DNA of 64,000 nucleotides from JAKOUY01 sp037045185 (GCA_037045185.1 JBAOHQ010000004.1:1-64000), one strand, 5' to 3'. Counted from the stretch's first letter, positions 36,329-46,045 are shown. Made by a program: numbers and translations. Notes: generated by a model not told the origin, from the letters alone.

Positions 36329-37656
36329 ATCGCTTCCGAGTGGACCCCACCTACCGGCGCATCGCCGACGGGTCGGTCATCCTCGGCGGTGCACCGCTGC
36401 GCCTGTTCCGTCTCTCCCCCGGCGGCCAACGAGTCGCCGCGGCCATCGAGCGTGGCGAACGCCTGGCGGGCGCCCACCGGCCACTCACCGATCGGCTGAG
36501 TGACGCCGGGGCGATCCAGCCCGAGCCCGCCACCGGCCCGTTCACACCGGCCGATGTCACCGTGGTGATGCCCGCCCACGGCGCGCTCCCGCTCACCCCC
36601 GCCGACCCCGAGGCGTCCGCCACCATCGTCGTCGATGACGCCAGCGCACCGGCGCTCACCGCCCCCGCCGGCGTGACGGTGATCCGCCGCACGGTGAACG
36701 GCGGGCCGGGTGCCGCGCGCAACACCGGCCTGGCCGCGGTGACCACCCCGCTGGTCGCCTTCGTCGACACCGATGTGCGCGCCGCACCCGGGTGGATGGC
36801 GGCGCTGCTGGTCCACTTCGCCGACGAACGGGTCGCCGCCGTGGCCCCGCGGGTGCGCGCCGAGCCCGGTGACGGCCTGGTGGCTCGGTACGAGCAGGGC
36901 CGCAGCCCGCTGGACCTCGGCCCGCTCGCCGACCGGGTCCAACCGGGCGGGCGGGTGAGCTACGTCCCTGCCGCGGCCCTGGTGTGCCGGGTCGACGCGC
37001 TGCGCGGCGTGGGCGGGTTCGACGAGGGTCGCAGGGTGGGCGAGGACGTGGACCTGCTGTGGCGCCTGCACGAAGCCGGCTGGCGATGCCGCTACGAGCC
37101 GGCGTCGGTGGTGACCCACCGGTCACGCCCCACCGTCCGGGCGATGCTGCGCCAGCGCGCCGACTACGGCTCGAGCGCCGCCCCGCTGGCCGCCCGCCAT
37201 CGCCGCGCCGTGCCAGCGCTGCGCCTCAGCCCGTGGACCGCAGCCGTGTGGTGCCTCCTGGCGGCACGGCGGCCGCTGCCCGCCGCGGCCGTGGCCGCGG
37301 TCACCGGCGCGCTGCTGCAACGCAAGCTGCGCGGCATCCCGGCGTCCACGGCGTGGACACTGGCCCTCGGCGGGCACGCCCGGGCGGGTGTCCCGATCGC
37401 CGCGGCGCTGCGCCGCACATGGTGGCCCGTCACCCTGGCGGCGGCGGTGACCTGCAGGCGGGCGCGCGTGCCGGCCGCTGCCGCGGCGTTGCCGCTCCTC
37501 ACCGGCTACCGCCGCACCGACCGCAGCGTCGCGCCGCCCGTGTGGCTGGGCATGGCCGTGGCCGACGACGCGGCCTACGGGTGGGGGGTCTGGCGCGGGG
37601 TTGTGCGGACACGCCGTCTCGATCCGCTGTTGCCCGACTACCGTTCGGCCCGATGA
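36316..37656 (+). CDS. mftF: mycofactocin glycosyltransferase MftF type
   Basis: A 446-residue family 2 glycosyltransferase that, in known systems, adds beta-1,4-glucose to mycofactocin. The N-terminal preface VDPTYRRIADGSVILGG then APLRLFRLSPGG is characteristic of MftF. The GT2 domain follows: VTVVMPAHG, ATIVVDDAS, NGGPGAARNTGL, VAFVDTDVRAAPGW (DxD-like), VGGFDEGRRVGEDVDLLWRL. The C-terminal part is hydrophobic in places (LAAAVTCRRARVPAAAAAL). GTG at 36316 or 36319 overlaps the mftE stop; its own stop overlaps the next gene by ATGA. Confidence 0.85.
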   Translation: MVGVDRFRVDPTYRRIADGSVILGGAPLRLFRLSPGGQRVAAAIERGERLAGAHRPLTDRLSDAGAIQPEPATGPFTPADVTVVMPAHGALPLTPADPEASATIVVDDASAPALTAPAGVTVIRRTVNGGPGAARNTGLAAVTTPLVAFVDTDVRAAPGWMAALLVHFADERVAAVAPRVRAEPGDGLVARYEQGRSPLDLGPLADRVQPGGRVSYVPAAALVCRVDALRGVGGFDEGRRVGEDVDLLWRLHEAGWRCRYEPASVVTHRSRPTVRAMLRQRADYGSSAAPLAARHRRAVPALRLSPWTAAVWCLLAARRPLPAAAVAAVTGALLQRKLRGIPASTAWTLALGGHARAGVPIAAALRRTWWPVTLAAAVTCRRARVPAAAAALPLLTGYRRTDRSVAPPVWLGMAVADDAAYGWGVWRGVVRTRRLDPLLPDYRSAR

Positions 37657-38597
37657 CGCTGCGCCTCACCGTCGACCGCGCCGCGTGGATCGATCGTGTC
37701 CGGCGCGTCGCCACCGGGATGCCCGGGCTGATCCCGGTGGTCAAGGGCAACGGGTTCGGCTTCGGTCGGGCGACCCTGCACCCCATCGCCGCCGAGCTCG
37801 GCACCGACGTGTGCGTGGGGACCGTGTTCGAGCTCGACCACATCGCCGACGGCATCCGCCCGGTGGTGCTGACCCCGGCCCGTGCCGTGCCCGGCGACGT
37901 TCCACTGGGGACGGTGCTGACCGTCGGTTCCGTCGCCGACGTCGACGCTCTCGGCGGCTGGCACGGGGTGGTGATGGTGAAGCTGCGCTCGTCGATGCGC
38001 CGCTTCGGCGCTGATCCCGCGGAACTGGACCAGGTGGTGCGAGCCGTGGCCGCTGCCGGGTGCGCCGTCACGGCCTTCGCCGTGCACCTGCCGCTGGCCG
38101 GCGACGACACCGCCCGCCTGGCCGAGATCGAGGCATGGCTCGATCACCTCGATCCCGGCACGCCGCTGTGGGTGAGCCATCTCAGCCCGGAGTCCTTCGC
38201 CGGGCTCACCCGCCGGCACCCGCGGCGGACGTTCCGATGCCGCGTCGGCAGCGCCCTGTGGCACGGCGACAAGGCCGGCCTGCACCTCGGCGCCGACGTG
38301 CTCGCCGTCACGCCGGTACACGCCGGGGACAGCGCCGGATACCGCGGCTCGGTGGTTCCTGGCGATGGCCACCTCGTCACCGTCGGCGCCGGGTCGAGCC
38401 ACGGGGTGGCGGCGCTCGCCGACGGGCGCAGCCCCTTCCACTTCGCCCGGACCCGGCTGGCGCTGGTCGAGGCCCCGCACATGCACAGCAGCACGTGCCT
38501 GGTTCCCGCCGGTGACCCGCTTCCCGCCGTCGGGCAGTGGGTCGACGTCCAGCGCCCGCTGATCACCACCACCGCCGACGAGGTGTACTGGACATGA
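37653..38597 (+). CDS. alanine racemase-like PLP enzyme
   Basis: A 314-residue fold-type III PLP protein. The pyridoxal lysine appears to be K31 in LIPVVKGNGFGFGRATL, replacing the usual VVKANAYGHG. KLRSSMRRFGADPAEL matches the alanine racemase K.(D/N)TGM.R.G segment, but Thr-Gly is changed to Ser-Ser. HLPL and CRVGSALWHGDKAGL are further landmarks. It is about 50 residues shorter than Alr, and the active-site Tyr region is atypical, so the substrate may not be alanine. It overlaps mftF and the DUF418 gene by ATGA, so it belongs to the operon. Its role there is unknown. Confidence 0.75.
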   Translation: MTLRLTVDRAAWIDRVRRVATGMPGLIPVVKGNGFGFGRATLHPIAAELGTDVCVGTVFELDHIADGIRPVVLTPARAVPGDVPLGTVLTVGSVADVDALGGWHGVVMVKLRSSMRRFGADPAELDQVVRAVAAAGCAVTAFAVHLPLAGDDTARLAEIEAWLDHLDPGTPLWVSHLSPESFAGLTRRHPRRTFRCRVGSALWHGDKAGLHLGADVLAVTPVHAGDSAGYRGSVVPGDGHLVTVGAGSSHGVAALADGRSPFHFARTRLALVEAPHMHSSTCLVPAGDPLPAVGQWVDVQRPLITTTADEVYWT

Positions 38598-39668
38598 GCG
38601 AGCCCGCCGCCGACCGGGTGATCGACCTCGACGTCAGCCGTGCTGTGGCGCTGATCGGGGTGGCGCTGATGAACTACCAGGGCTACCTGATGCTGCTCAG
38701 CGGCGAGCCGGTGGGCCGCTCGGTCGTCAACCACGCCCTCGACCCGTGGCGAGGCCCGCTGGCAACCCGGTTCGCGGCGACGTTCGTCGTCGTGGCCGGG
38801 ATGGGCGTGACGCTGATGACCAACCGGGTCCGGCGCTCCGCGACGCCCACCCAGGTGGGCGAGATGCGCTGGGTGCTGGTGCGCCGCGGCCTGCTGCTGT
38901 ACGCCTTCGGCGCACTGCTGGAGTGGGTGTGGAACGGCACGATCCTGTTCTTCTACGGGGCGTACTTCATGCTCGCCGCACTGCTGTTCACGCTGCGGGC
39001 CCGCTGGTTGGTGACCATCGCCGCCGCCGCCGCGGTGTCCGGCCACGCCATCGCCTGGTGGGCCGAGGACCATCAGGCCACCTGGCTCCTGCAGCCAGGG
39101 CCGCGCTCGCCACGCGGCCTGCTGCTCAACACCTTCGTCAACGGCACCCACCCGCTGCTGCCGTGGCTGGCGTTCTTCGTCCTCGGGATCCTGCTCGGGC
39201 GGATCGCCCCGTGGAGCGCCATCGCCCGCCCGCAGATCGCCCTCGGCGGCGCACTGGCCGTCGTCGCCTCCTACGCGCTGCGCTCGATCAACCCGGGCAG
39301 CCGCCGGTGGTCGACCGAGCCGTACTCTCGCAGCCTCGTCTACACGCTGGGTGCGGCCGGCGCGGCCGTCCTGGCCATCGCCGTGGTCGGCGCGGTGGCC
39401 AACGCGACGCGCTCGGCGGCGGTCACCCGCGGCTTGGCGGCGGCCGGGCGGATGACGCTGACGATGTACATCGGTCACGCCCTGTTCTTCAACCTGGTGG
39501 TCACCGTGTGGCGGTGGGTCCGCCCGGCGGGGCTGGACGTGGCGGCCGCCCTGGCCATGGGCTACTGGGCCGTGGCGATCGTCGCCGCCGCGTGGTGGCA
39601 GCGGCGCTGGGGCATGGGTCCCGCCGAACGCGTCTTATCGCGGCTTCGGCGGTTCCGTCGCCCGCTGA
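38594..39668 (+). CDS. DUF418-like polytopic membrane protein (3' end uncertain)
   Basis: A membrane protein of about 358 residues with ten or so helices. The start VIDLDVSRAVALIGVALMN and the late GRMTLTMYIGHALFFN and RRWGMGPAERVLSRL match DUF418/DUF1624-type proteins, some of which are acyltransferase-like. The open frame runs on antisense through the neighbouring metallopeptidase to 40204. A TGA at 39666-39668 in another frame, just where the family should end, suggests one indel near 39,640-39,665. The start overlaps the racemase-like gene by ATGA. It is the last gene of the mftEF operon. Confidence 0.72.
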
Positions 39669-39688
39669 GGCGGATCAGCGGCCCGGGC

Positions 39689-40613
39689 TCACACGTCGTT
39701 GAACGTGTTGCACTGCCGCGGGTCCTGCGTGTCGAAGCCACGCTGGAACCACTGCTGACGCTGCGCGGCCGACCCGTGGGTCCACGAGCTGCGGTCGATG
39801 CCGCCCTGGGTCTTCATCTGGATGCGGTCGTCGCCCACACCCTCGGCGGCCTTCAGCGCCTCGCTGATCTCGTCGGCGTTGTCCAGCAGGCCGCGGCGGG
39901 CGACGTCGCCCACCCACGCACCGGCGTAGCAGTCGGCCTGCAGCTCCAGGGCGACCGAGTAGCGGTTGGCGTTCGACGGGTCCTGCTGCTGGGCCTGCTG
40001 CACCTGGGCGTTGGTGCCCAGGACGTTCTGCACGTGGTGCCCGTACTCGTGGGCGACGATGTACTGCTCGGCCAGGTCACTGGTCTGGCCGACCAGCATC
40101 GTCTCCAGCTGCTGCATGAAGCCGAGGTCGAGGTACACGAGGTTGTCGAGGCGGGCAGTAGAACGGCCCGGTCTGCGACGTGGCCTGGCCGCACCCGGTG
40201 TTGACCCCGTCGGTGAACAACTTCGTCTTGGTCATCTCGTACTGGCGGCCGAAGAACCGCGGCAGGGCAGCGGTCCAGTAGTCCTGGACGTCGTTGGTGA
40301 CACCGCAGACGATCTGTTCGAGGTCACTGCTGCAGGTGCCGTTGGCCACCTCGCCGCTCTGGTCGTTGCTGACCGTGCCGACGGCCTGCTGGCTGCGGCC
40401 GAGGATCTTGGGCAGGAACATCGCTGCGAGCAGCAGCAGGATGGTCATCAGCCCGCCGCCCGCCTTGGTGGGGAACGGGAGACCACCGCCACCACCGCCG
40501 CCGCCACCCGGCAGCGGGAAGGGGAACCCTCCGCTGCCGAATCCTCCACCTCCACCGCCCTGCCCGCGCACATCGTCGATGTTCGAGGCGTCGGTGCTGC
40601 GAATCTTGGTCAT
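39689..40613 (-). CDS. neutral zinc metallopeptidase (YpfJ family, one frameshift)
   Basis: A membrane-anchored protein of about 307 residues of the YpfJ (putative neutral zinc metallopeptidase) family. It begins MTKIRSTDASNIDDVRGQGG. A glycine-rich stretch and a helix follow (LMTILLLLAAMFLPKILG). The catalytic domain has VAHEYGHHVQNVLG (HExxH) and LELQADCYAGAW (third ligand). It ends HGSAAQRQQWFQRGF, DTQDPRQCNTF. A frame change near 40,150 (between TGPFYCP and DNLVYLDLGF) needs one indel. The biological substrate is unknown. It converges on the DUF418 gene. Confidence 0.87.
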
Positions 40614-40647
40614 CTGACACGATCCTTTGCTTGAACGTCACGCCAGC

Positions 40648-41697
40648 CTAGGAGCTGGTCACGCCTGCGTGGTTGCTCTGTCCCCGCCTGGCCCGGTTCA
40701 GCCCGCGGATGGCCACGGCGCCGGCGCCGACGAGCGGCCCCTTGTCACCGAGCCTGGACTGGACGATGCGCGCCGAACGGCTGAAGGTGAGCCGGGAATG
40801 CTCGGTCAGCGCGTCCTGGGCGCTGTGGAAGAAGGTCGCCCCGAAGCCGAACGCCACGGGCCCGCCGCACACGACCAGGTCGATGTCCAGCAGGTTGCAG
40901 ACCGAGGCCATCGCCACCCCCACCAGCTTGCCGGTGCGCTGCATGATCTCGTAGCTCGGCTCGGTAGCCGGGCGGCCGGTGATCGACTCGATCGAGGCGC
41001 CCGACGCCTCGCTCTCCAGGCAGCCACGCGAGCCACACGAGCACCGCCGCCCGTTGGGCTCGACGATGATGTGGCCGATGTGCCCGGCGTTGCCCGAGGC
41101 CCCGTCGACGAGCTGGCCGTTGAGCACCACGCCCCCACCCAGGCTGGTGGACACCACCAGGGCGACGAAGTTCTCCCGGCCGACGGCGGCGCCCAGCCAT
41201 CCCTCGGCAAGGGCCATCGCCCTGGCCTCCAGCTCGATGTGCACCGGGAGGCGCAGGACGGTGACCAGCCGCTGGCGCAGCGGGAAGCCGCGCCACGCCG
41301 GCACGTTGACCGGCGAGATCTGCTCGTGATCACCCGACACCGGGCCGGCGGTGGCGATCCCGATCGCCCGCACCCGAGCGTCATGGCGCTGCTTGGCACG
41401 GTCGAGCAGCGGCTGGAGCATGTCGACGAGTTGGTCGAAGAGCGCCTCGGCGTTCAGGTGGTGGTCGATCTCCAACCGATCACGGTCGATCAGGTCGCCC
41501 TTGGTGGTCACCAGTCCGGCGGCGATGGTGGTCCCGCCGATGTCCACCGCCAACAGCACGTCCTGGGTGGGCTTGGCCGGCCCGAGCGGCTCTGCCGACT
41601 CGTCGGCCGGCGCCTCGGGCGCGGCGGGCGTGACCGCTTCCGACTCGTCGGCGGAGCGCTGGCTCGCGTCGCCGGTCTCGGGGTGCTGGTCGGTCAT
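40648..41697 (-). CDS. ROK-family sugar kinase (glucokinase-like)
   Basis: A 349-residue ROK kinase. After an acidic, Ala-rich N-terminal tail of about 45 residues comes LLAVDIGGTTIAAGLV (phosphate loop). GIATAGPVS and SLGGGVVLNGQLVDG follow, with the catalytic segment GNAGHIGHIIVEP. The zinc-binding ROK signature is RCSCGSRGCLES. No DNA-binding domain is present, so it is a kinase and not a ROK repressor. The most likely substrate is glucose or another hexose. Its start overlaps the stop of the oxygenase gene by ATGA. Confidence 0.88.
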   Translation of the reverse strand: MTDQHPETGDASQRSADESEAVTPAAPEAPADESAEPLGPAKPTQDVLLAVDIGGTTIAAGLVTTKGDLIDRDRLEIDHHLNAEALFDQLVDMLQPLLDRAKQRHDARVRAIGIATAGPVSGDHEQISPVNVPAWRGFPLRQRLVTVLRLPVHIELEARAMALAEGWLGAAVGRENFVALVVSTSLGGGVVLNGQLVDGASGNAGHIGHIIVEPNGRRCSCGSRGCLESEASGASIESITGRPATEPSYEIMQRTGKLVGVAMASVCNLLDIDLVVCGGPVAFGFGATFFHSAQDALTEHSRLTFSRSARIVQSRLGDKGPLVGAGAVAIRGLNRARRGQSNHAGVTSS

Positions 41698-42671
41698 GAG
41701 GTCTGCTCGACTCGCCGGGCGCCCTCGATCAGGTTGATGTCGTACAGCACCAGATCCAAGGCGTCGGCGCTGACCATGCCGGAGAACCGCTGCGGGTTGG
41801 CCGGCGTCACACAACTGCTCAGCGGGTTCAGCAGCGTCCACGGGGTGGGGTGGCAGAACTGGACCACGCTGTACCGCTGCCCGGTGTACCCGGGCGCCGC
41901 CACCACGCGGTGCACGCCCGTGGGGATCACGCCGTTGGTCAGCCGTTCCAGCATCATCCCGGTGTTGATGATCACCTGGCCCTCGGGCGCCACGGCGTCG
42001 ACCCAGGCGCCGTTCACCAACACCTGGAGCCCCGGCGCCGTGGCCCGCGGCAGGGCGGTGATCAGGTTGATGTCACCGTGGGAACCGGCCCACACGTGGG
42101 CATCGCCCGGTGACTCGGCCATGGGTGGGTAGCGGATGGCGCGGGTCAAGGTGGCGCCGTTGGTGGTCATCTCGTCGAACAGCGACTCGTGGCAGCCGAT
42201 GGCCTCGGCGATCACCCGCAGGAAGCGCCGCTGGAGGTCCTCGATCACCCGGTGGAACCCGGTCAGCACGGCGGCGATGCCCGGCACCGCAGCCTCCGGC
42301 AGCACCTGGGGACCGTAGCGGTGCGGGTAGCGCTGGCGCAGCGGGTGGCCGACGGGCAACTCGGCGCCCCAGTTCAGCATCTCCTTCCAGTCCGGGGCAT
42401 CGCTGGAGGCCGCCGTCTCGACCAGCAGGCCGGTGTAGCCGGTCTGGCCGTGGCTCTCCGGGGCGACGAAACGCTGCTTGACCTCGTGGGGTTGCTCGAA
42501 GAACTCGGCGAGCATGCCGTAGGCCTGGTCGATCATCCCCTCGGGCAGATCGTGACGGGTGTAGACGAATCCGGTGGCCAGGCTGCGGCGCACCCCGTCG
42601 ACCACGGCACGGCGCTGTTCGGCGGTGCCGCGTTCGAACACGAGCAGATCGACGTCGAGGATGTCACTCAT
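41694..42671 (-). CDS. 2-oxoglutarate/Fe(II) oxygenase, isopenicillin N synthase-like
   Basis: A 325-residue non-haem iron oxygenase. The first iron ligands are in WAGSHGDINLITAL (H-x-D), the distal His is in GVIPTGVHRVVAAP, and the co-substrate Arg-x-Ser is in GQRYSVVQF. The N-terminal cap has the FVYTRHDLPEGMIDQAYGML arrangement of the IPNS/gibberellin-oxidase group. It could hydroxylate or cyclise a small molecule; the substrate is unknown. It is the first gene of a reverse operon with the ROK kinase and is divergent from ung (37 bases). Confidence 0.88.
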   Translation of the reverse strand: MSDILDVDLLVFERGTAEQRRAVVDGVRRSLATGFVYTRHDLPEGMIDQAYGMLAEFFEQPHEVKQRFVAPESHGQTGYTGLLVETAASSDAPDWKEMLNWGAELPVGHPLRQRYPHRYGPQVLPEAAVPGIAAVLTGFHRVIEDLQRRFLRVIAEAIGCHESLFDEMTTNGATLTRAIRYPPMAESPGDAHVWAGSHGDINLITALPRATAPGLQVLVNGAWVDAVAPEGQVIINTGMMLERLTNGVIPTGVHRVVAAPGYTGQRYSVVQFCHPTPWTLLNPLSSCVTPANPQRFSGMVSADALDLVLYDINLIEGARRVEQTS

Positions 42672-42708
42672 CGAGCCCACCGTAGCCAAGCGCGCTACAA
42701 CAAGGGTC

Positions 42709-43369
42709 GTGAAGACCGACTGGAACCCCGTGCTGCGCGGCGAGTTCGCCAAGCCGTACTGGGCGACGCTGCGACAGTTCGTGGCCGACGAGCGGGCCAG
42801 GAGCGTGGTCTACCCGCCGGCTGCCGAGGAGTTCGCCGCGCTGCACCTCACCCCGCTGGCCGAGACCAGGGTCGTGATCCTTGGCCAGGATCCGTACCAC
42901 GGCCCCGGCCAGGCGCACGGGTTGTGCTTCTCCGTGCGCCGCAGCGTGGCGCTGCCGCCGTCGCTGGTCAACATCTACAAGGAGCTGCGCACCGATCTGG
43001 GGATCGAGCCCCCAGGTCACGGGGACCTCAGCTCGTGGGCCCGCCAGGGCGTGCTGCTGCTGAACACCACGCTGACGGTGCGCGCCGGTCAGGCCGCCTC
43101 CCACCAGGGCAAGGGCTGGGAGACCTTCACCGACGAGGTGCTCGCGCGTGGTCAACGATCACGCCCGGCACGTGGTGTTCATCCTGTGGGGCGCTGCCGC
43201 GCGCAGGAAGCAGGTGCTGGTCGATCGGCGGCACACGGTGATCGAGTCGGCTCACCCGTCGCCGCTGTCGGCTACCAACGGGTTCTTCGGCAGCAAGCCG
43301 TTCAGCCGCGCCAACGCCGCCCTCGTGGCCGCCGGCCAGGCACCCATCGATTGGGGGGCGGCGGGGTAG
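42709..43369 (+). CDS. ung: uracil-DNA glycosylase (one frameshift)
   Basis: Family 1 UDG of about 220 residues, removing uracil from DNA. Motif A is VVILGQDPYHGPGQAHGLCF with the catalytic Asp, LLLNTTLTVRAGQAASHQGKG is the Asn-containing motif, and motif B is ESAHPSPLSA with the catalytic His. A frame change near 43,146 (between FTDEVLAR and VVNDHARHVVF) needs one indel. The GTG at 42709 is the likely start (VKTDWNPVLRGEF). This glycosylase family is ancient and essential in most lineages, so a sequence error is likelier than inactivation. Confidence 0.93.
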
Positions 43370-43379
43370 GTTGCGGGCC

Positions 43380-44250
43380 GTGGGAACGCCGTGGACCAAG
43401 CGCGGCCGGGTGCAGCGCTGGCGGGACCGGCACCGGGCGGTGGACGCGGCCTTCACCCTGCAGGAGAACCTGCGCGATCACCGCACGACGAAGAACGCCG
43501 CACTGGTTGCCCACTTCGGGTTCCTCTCGCTGTTCCCACTGATGCTGGTGCTGACGACCGTGCTCGGGTTCCTGCTCCAGAACCGCCCGCACTGGCGGGA
43601 GCGGATCCTCAACTCGACCGCCCAGCGCATCCCGATCATCGGCCCCCAGCTGGCCCAGAGCCCGGAGCGGTTGACGGGCAACGCGGTGGTCTTGGTGATC
43701 GGGCTGCTCACCACGCTGTGGGCCGGTACCAGGGCGTTCATGGCGATGCAGACGGGACTCGACGACATCGCCGACGTACCGCTCGACGAACGATCCAACG
43801 CGGCGCTGGGACGGTTCCGGGCGCTGGTCGGCATCGGCCTGATCGGTGGCGCCCAGTTCGCCACGGCGGCGATCACCGCCCTGGTGGGCGTCAGCGGGTT
43901 GGCCGGGCTCAGCAAGGTGCTCCTGGTGCTCGCCGCGGTGGCGGTCAACGTGGCGGTCGTCCTCGGCACCTACCGCTGGCTGTGCACCCGCCGGGCGCGG
44001 TGGCGTGAGCTGCTCCCTGGCGCGCTGGTGGCCGGGACCACCTTCGCCGCCCTGCAGGTGCTGGGCACCACGCTGGTCAGCCGGGCGATCAGCAAGGCGT
44101 CACCGGTGTACGGCACCTTCGCCACGGTGATCGGCCTGCTGTCGTGGCTGTCGTTGCACGCGCTCGGTGGCCCTGCTGGGCGCGGAGCTGAACGTGCTCA
44201 TCCACTGGCTGCGCACCGGGCAGGCCGAACCGACCCCGGTTCAGGGCTGA
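43380..44250 (+). CDS. YihY/BrkB-family membrane protein (one frameshift)
   Basis: A polytopic protein of about 290 residues with six helices, of the YihY/virulence factor BrkB family, whose function is still debated. Family landmarks: LVAHFGFLSLFPLMLVLTTV, LTTLWAGTRAFMAMQ and ELLPGALVAGTTFAAL, then VYGTFATVIGLLSWL. The last helix continues in another frame (LLGAELNVLIHW) after about 44,165, so one base is lost or gained. The stop TGA at 44248-44250 overlaps the end of the convergent SDR gene by 10 bases. Confidence 0.85.
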
Positions 44251-45041
44251 GGGGTCTCCTCGGCGCTGGGCAGCGGCGGGTCGCCTGCCCCCTGCACCGA
44301 CTGGTCCACGTCGATGCAGTTCCCGGTCATCAACCCGGAATCCGGCGAGAGGCAGAACACGATGGCGTTGGCCACCTCCCACGGCTTGACCAACCGGCCC
44401 ATCGGGCGCTCTGCTTCGGCCAGCTCCAGCCAGTTCTCGGGCGAGCCGTCCAGCGTGGTCTGGGTCACGTGCTCGGACTCGGTGTCCATCCACCCGGGGC
44501 TGACCTGATTGACACGGATCCGGTGGCGCATCAGGGCGAAGGCCAGGTGGCGGGTCATCACCGACAGCGCCCCCTTGGAGATGCTGTACGCAGCCAGCTT
44601 GGTGTGCCCACCGTGGCCCGACACGGAGCCGACGTTGACGATCGAACCGGTGGCGCCAGTGGCGATCATCAGCCTGGAGGCGTGCTGGATGAGGAAGTAC
44701 GGGGCGCGCACGTTGACGGCCATCATCTGGTCGAAATGCTCCGGTGAGTCCTCGAAGATCGTCGCCCGGCTCACCGAGGCGGCGACGTTGACGACACCGT
44801 GCACCGTTCCGAAGCGCTCCTGGCATGCAGCCACCACCCGTTCCGGCGCGGTGACGTCGGCGGCGTCGACAGGAACGAACACGCTGGGCACGCCGGCGCC
44901 GCTGAACTCGGCGGCCAGGCGCGTGCCACGGTCCGCCGAACGGCCGGTCAGCACCAGCCCGCTGGCCAGGCCCTGGTGGATGAGCCGGCGGGCCACCGCC
45001 TCGCCGAGACCCTGGGTGCCCCCGCTGATGATGGTGATCAT
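44241..45041 (-). CDS. short-chain dehydrogenase/reductase
   Basis: A 266-residue classical SDR. The cofactor loop is ISGGTQGLGEAVARRL; VNVAASVSR takes the NNAG place; the active site is VGSVSGHGGH (Ser), then YSISKGALSV (Tyr-x3-Lys). RVNQVSPGWMDTES is the usual PG segment. It is the third gene of a coupled reverse operon: Rieske ferredoxin, Gfo/Idh dehydrogenase, SDR. ATGA joins it to the Gfo/Idh gene. Substrate unknown, perhaps a polyol or a hydroxylated ring compound. Confidence 0.87.
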   Translation of the reverse strand: MITIISGGTQGLGEAVARRLIHQGLASGLVLTGRSADRGTRLAAEFSGAGVPSVFVPVDAADVTAPERVVAACQERFGTVHGVVNVAASVSRATIFEDSPEHFDQMMAVNVRAPYFLIQHASRLMIATGATGSIVNVGSVSGHGGHTKLAAYSISKGALSVMTRHLAFALMRHRIRVNQVSPGWMDTESEHVTQTTLDGSPENWLELAEAERPMGRLVKPWEVANAIVFCLSPDSGLMTGNCIDVDQSVQGAGDPPLPSAEETPQP

Positions 45042-46045
45042 GACGGGTCCAGGCCGTCGACGGCGACGGAGCGTCCGGTGCGCAGCGACTCCACCGCGGC
45101 GTCGGCCAGCACCAGGGCCCGCAACCCGTCGATCCCGGTGGGGCTGGGCGGCGTGCCGGTGGTGACGGCGTGGACGAAGGCGGCCACCTCGGCCAGGTAG
45201 GCCGGCATGTATCGCTCGAGGAAGAAGTTCATCAGCGGCGGGCGGTGGTAGCCGTCGGCGGTGGCCACCTCGGCGGTGGACTCGTACATGTTCTCGGCCC
45301 TGGCCATGCCGGCCGAGCCGTGGACCTCGATGCGCTGGTCGTAGCCGTACACGGCGCGGCGGCTGTTGCTGATCTGGCACAGCTTGCCAGAGGGCGTGCG
45401 CAACGTGACCGCCACGCTGTCGATGTCGGGGACGCCGGCAATGGCCGGATCCACCAGCACCGAGCCCAGGGCGCTCACCTCGCTGGGCTCCTCGCCCAGC
45501 AGGAAGCGGGCCATGTCGAAATCGTGGATGGTCATGTCCCGCAGGAGGCCGCCGGAGCGGGCCAGGTACTCCAGCGGTGGCGGGCCTGGGTCACGGGAGA
45601 TGATGGTGACCATCTCCACGTCGCCGATCATGCCGCCGTCGATCTGGCGGCGCACCGCCCGGAAGTTGGGATCGAAGCGGCGGTTGAAGCCCACCATCAA
45701 TGTGGCCCCGGTGCGCTCGACGACGGCGAGGCTGTCACGGACCCGTTGGCGGCTGAGGTCGATGGGCTTCTCGCAGAAGATCGCCTTGCCCGCCTGGGCG
45801 CTGGCCACGATCAGGTCGGCGTGGGTGTCCGTGGGCGAGGTGATGAACACGGCGTCGATGTCGTCGGCGCCGACGATGCCGTCGATGCTGCGGACCGCCG
45901 CGGCGTGTTCGGCGGCCAGCGACTGCGCCGCGGCGTCGACGGCGTCGGCCACGGCGACCAACCGAGCATCCGCCGTTGCGGCGATGGCCTTGGCGTGCAC
46001 CTTGCCGATCCGCCCGGCGCCGAGCAACCCGATCCGGATCGTCAC
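45038..46045 (-). CDS. Gfo/Idh/MocA-family oxidoreductase (inositol 2-dehydrogenase-like)
   Basis: A 335-residue NAD(P)-dependent dehydrogenase. The Rossmann loop is IGLLGAGRIGKVHAKAI. AIFCEKPIDLS carries the EKP motif, and the catalytic region is RDMTIHDFDMARFLLG (His and Asp of the H-D-x2-R/D signature). C-terminal domain: QIEVHGSAGMARAEN-like segment and SFFLERY-like NFFLERYMPAYLAE. Overall it most resembles IolG, but no other inositol gene is nearby. GTG at 46045 overlaps the Rieske stop by GTGA; its own stop overlaps the SDR by ATGA. Confidence 0.87.
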   Translation of the reverse strand: MTIRIGLLGAGRIGKVHAKAIAATADARLVAVADAVDAAAQSLAAEHAAAVRSIDGIVGADDIDAVFITSPTDTHADLIVASAQAGKAIFCEKPIDLSRQRVRDSLAVVERTGATLMVGFNRRFDPNFRAVRRQIDGGMIGDVEMVTIISRDPGPPPLEYLARSGGLLRDMTIHDFDMARFLLGEEPSEVSALGSVLVDPAIAGVPDIDSVAVTLRTPSGKLCQISNSRRAVYGYDQRIEVHGSAGMARAENMYESTAEVATADGYHRPPLMNFFLERYMPAYLAEVAAFVHAVTTGTPPSPTGIDGLRALVLADAAVESLRTGRSVAVDGLDPS

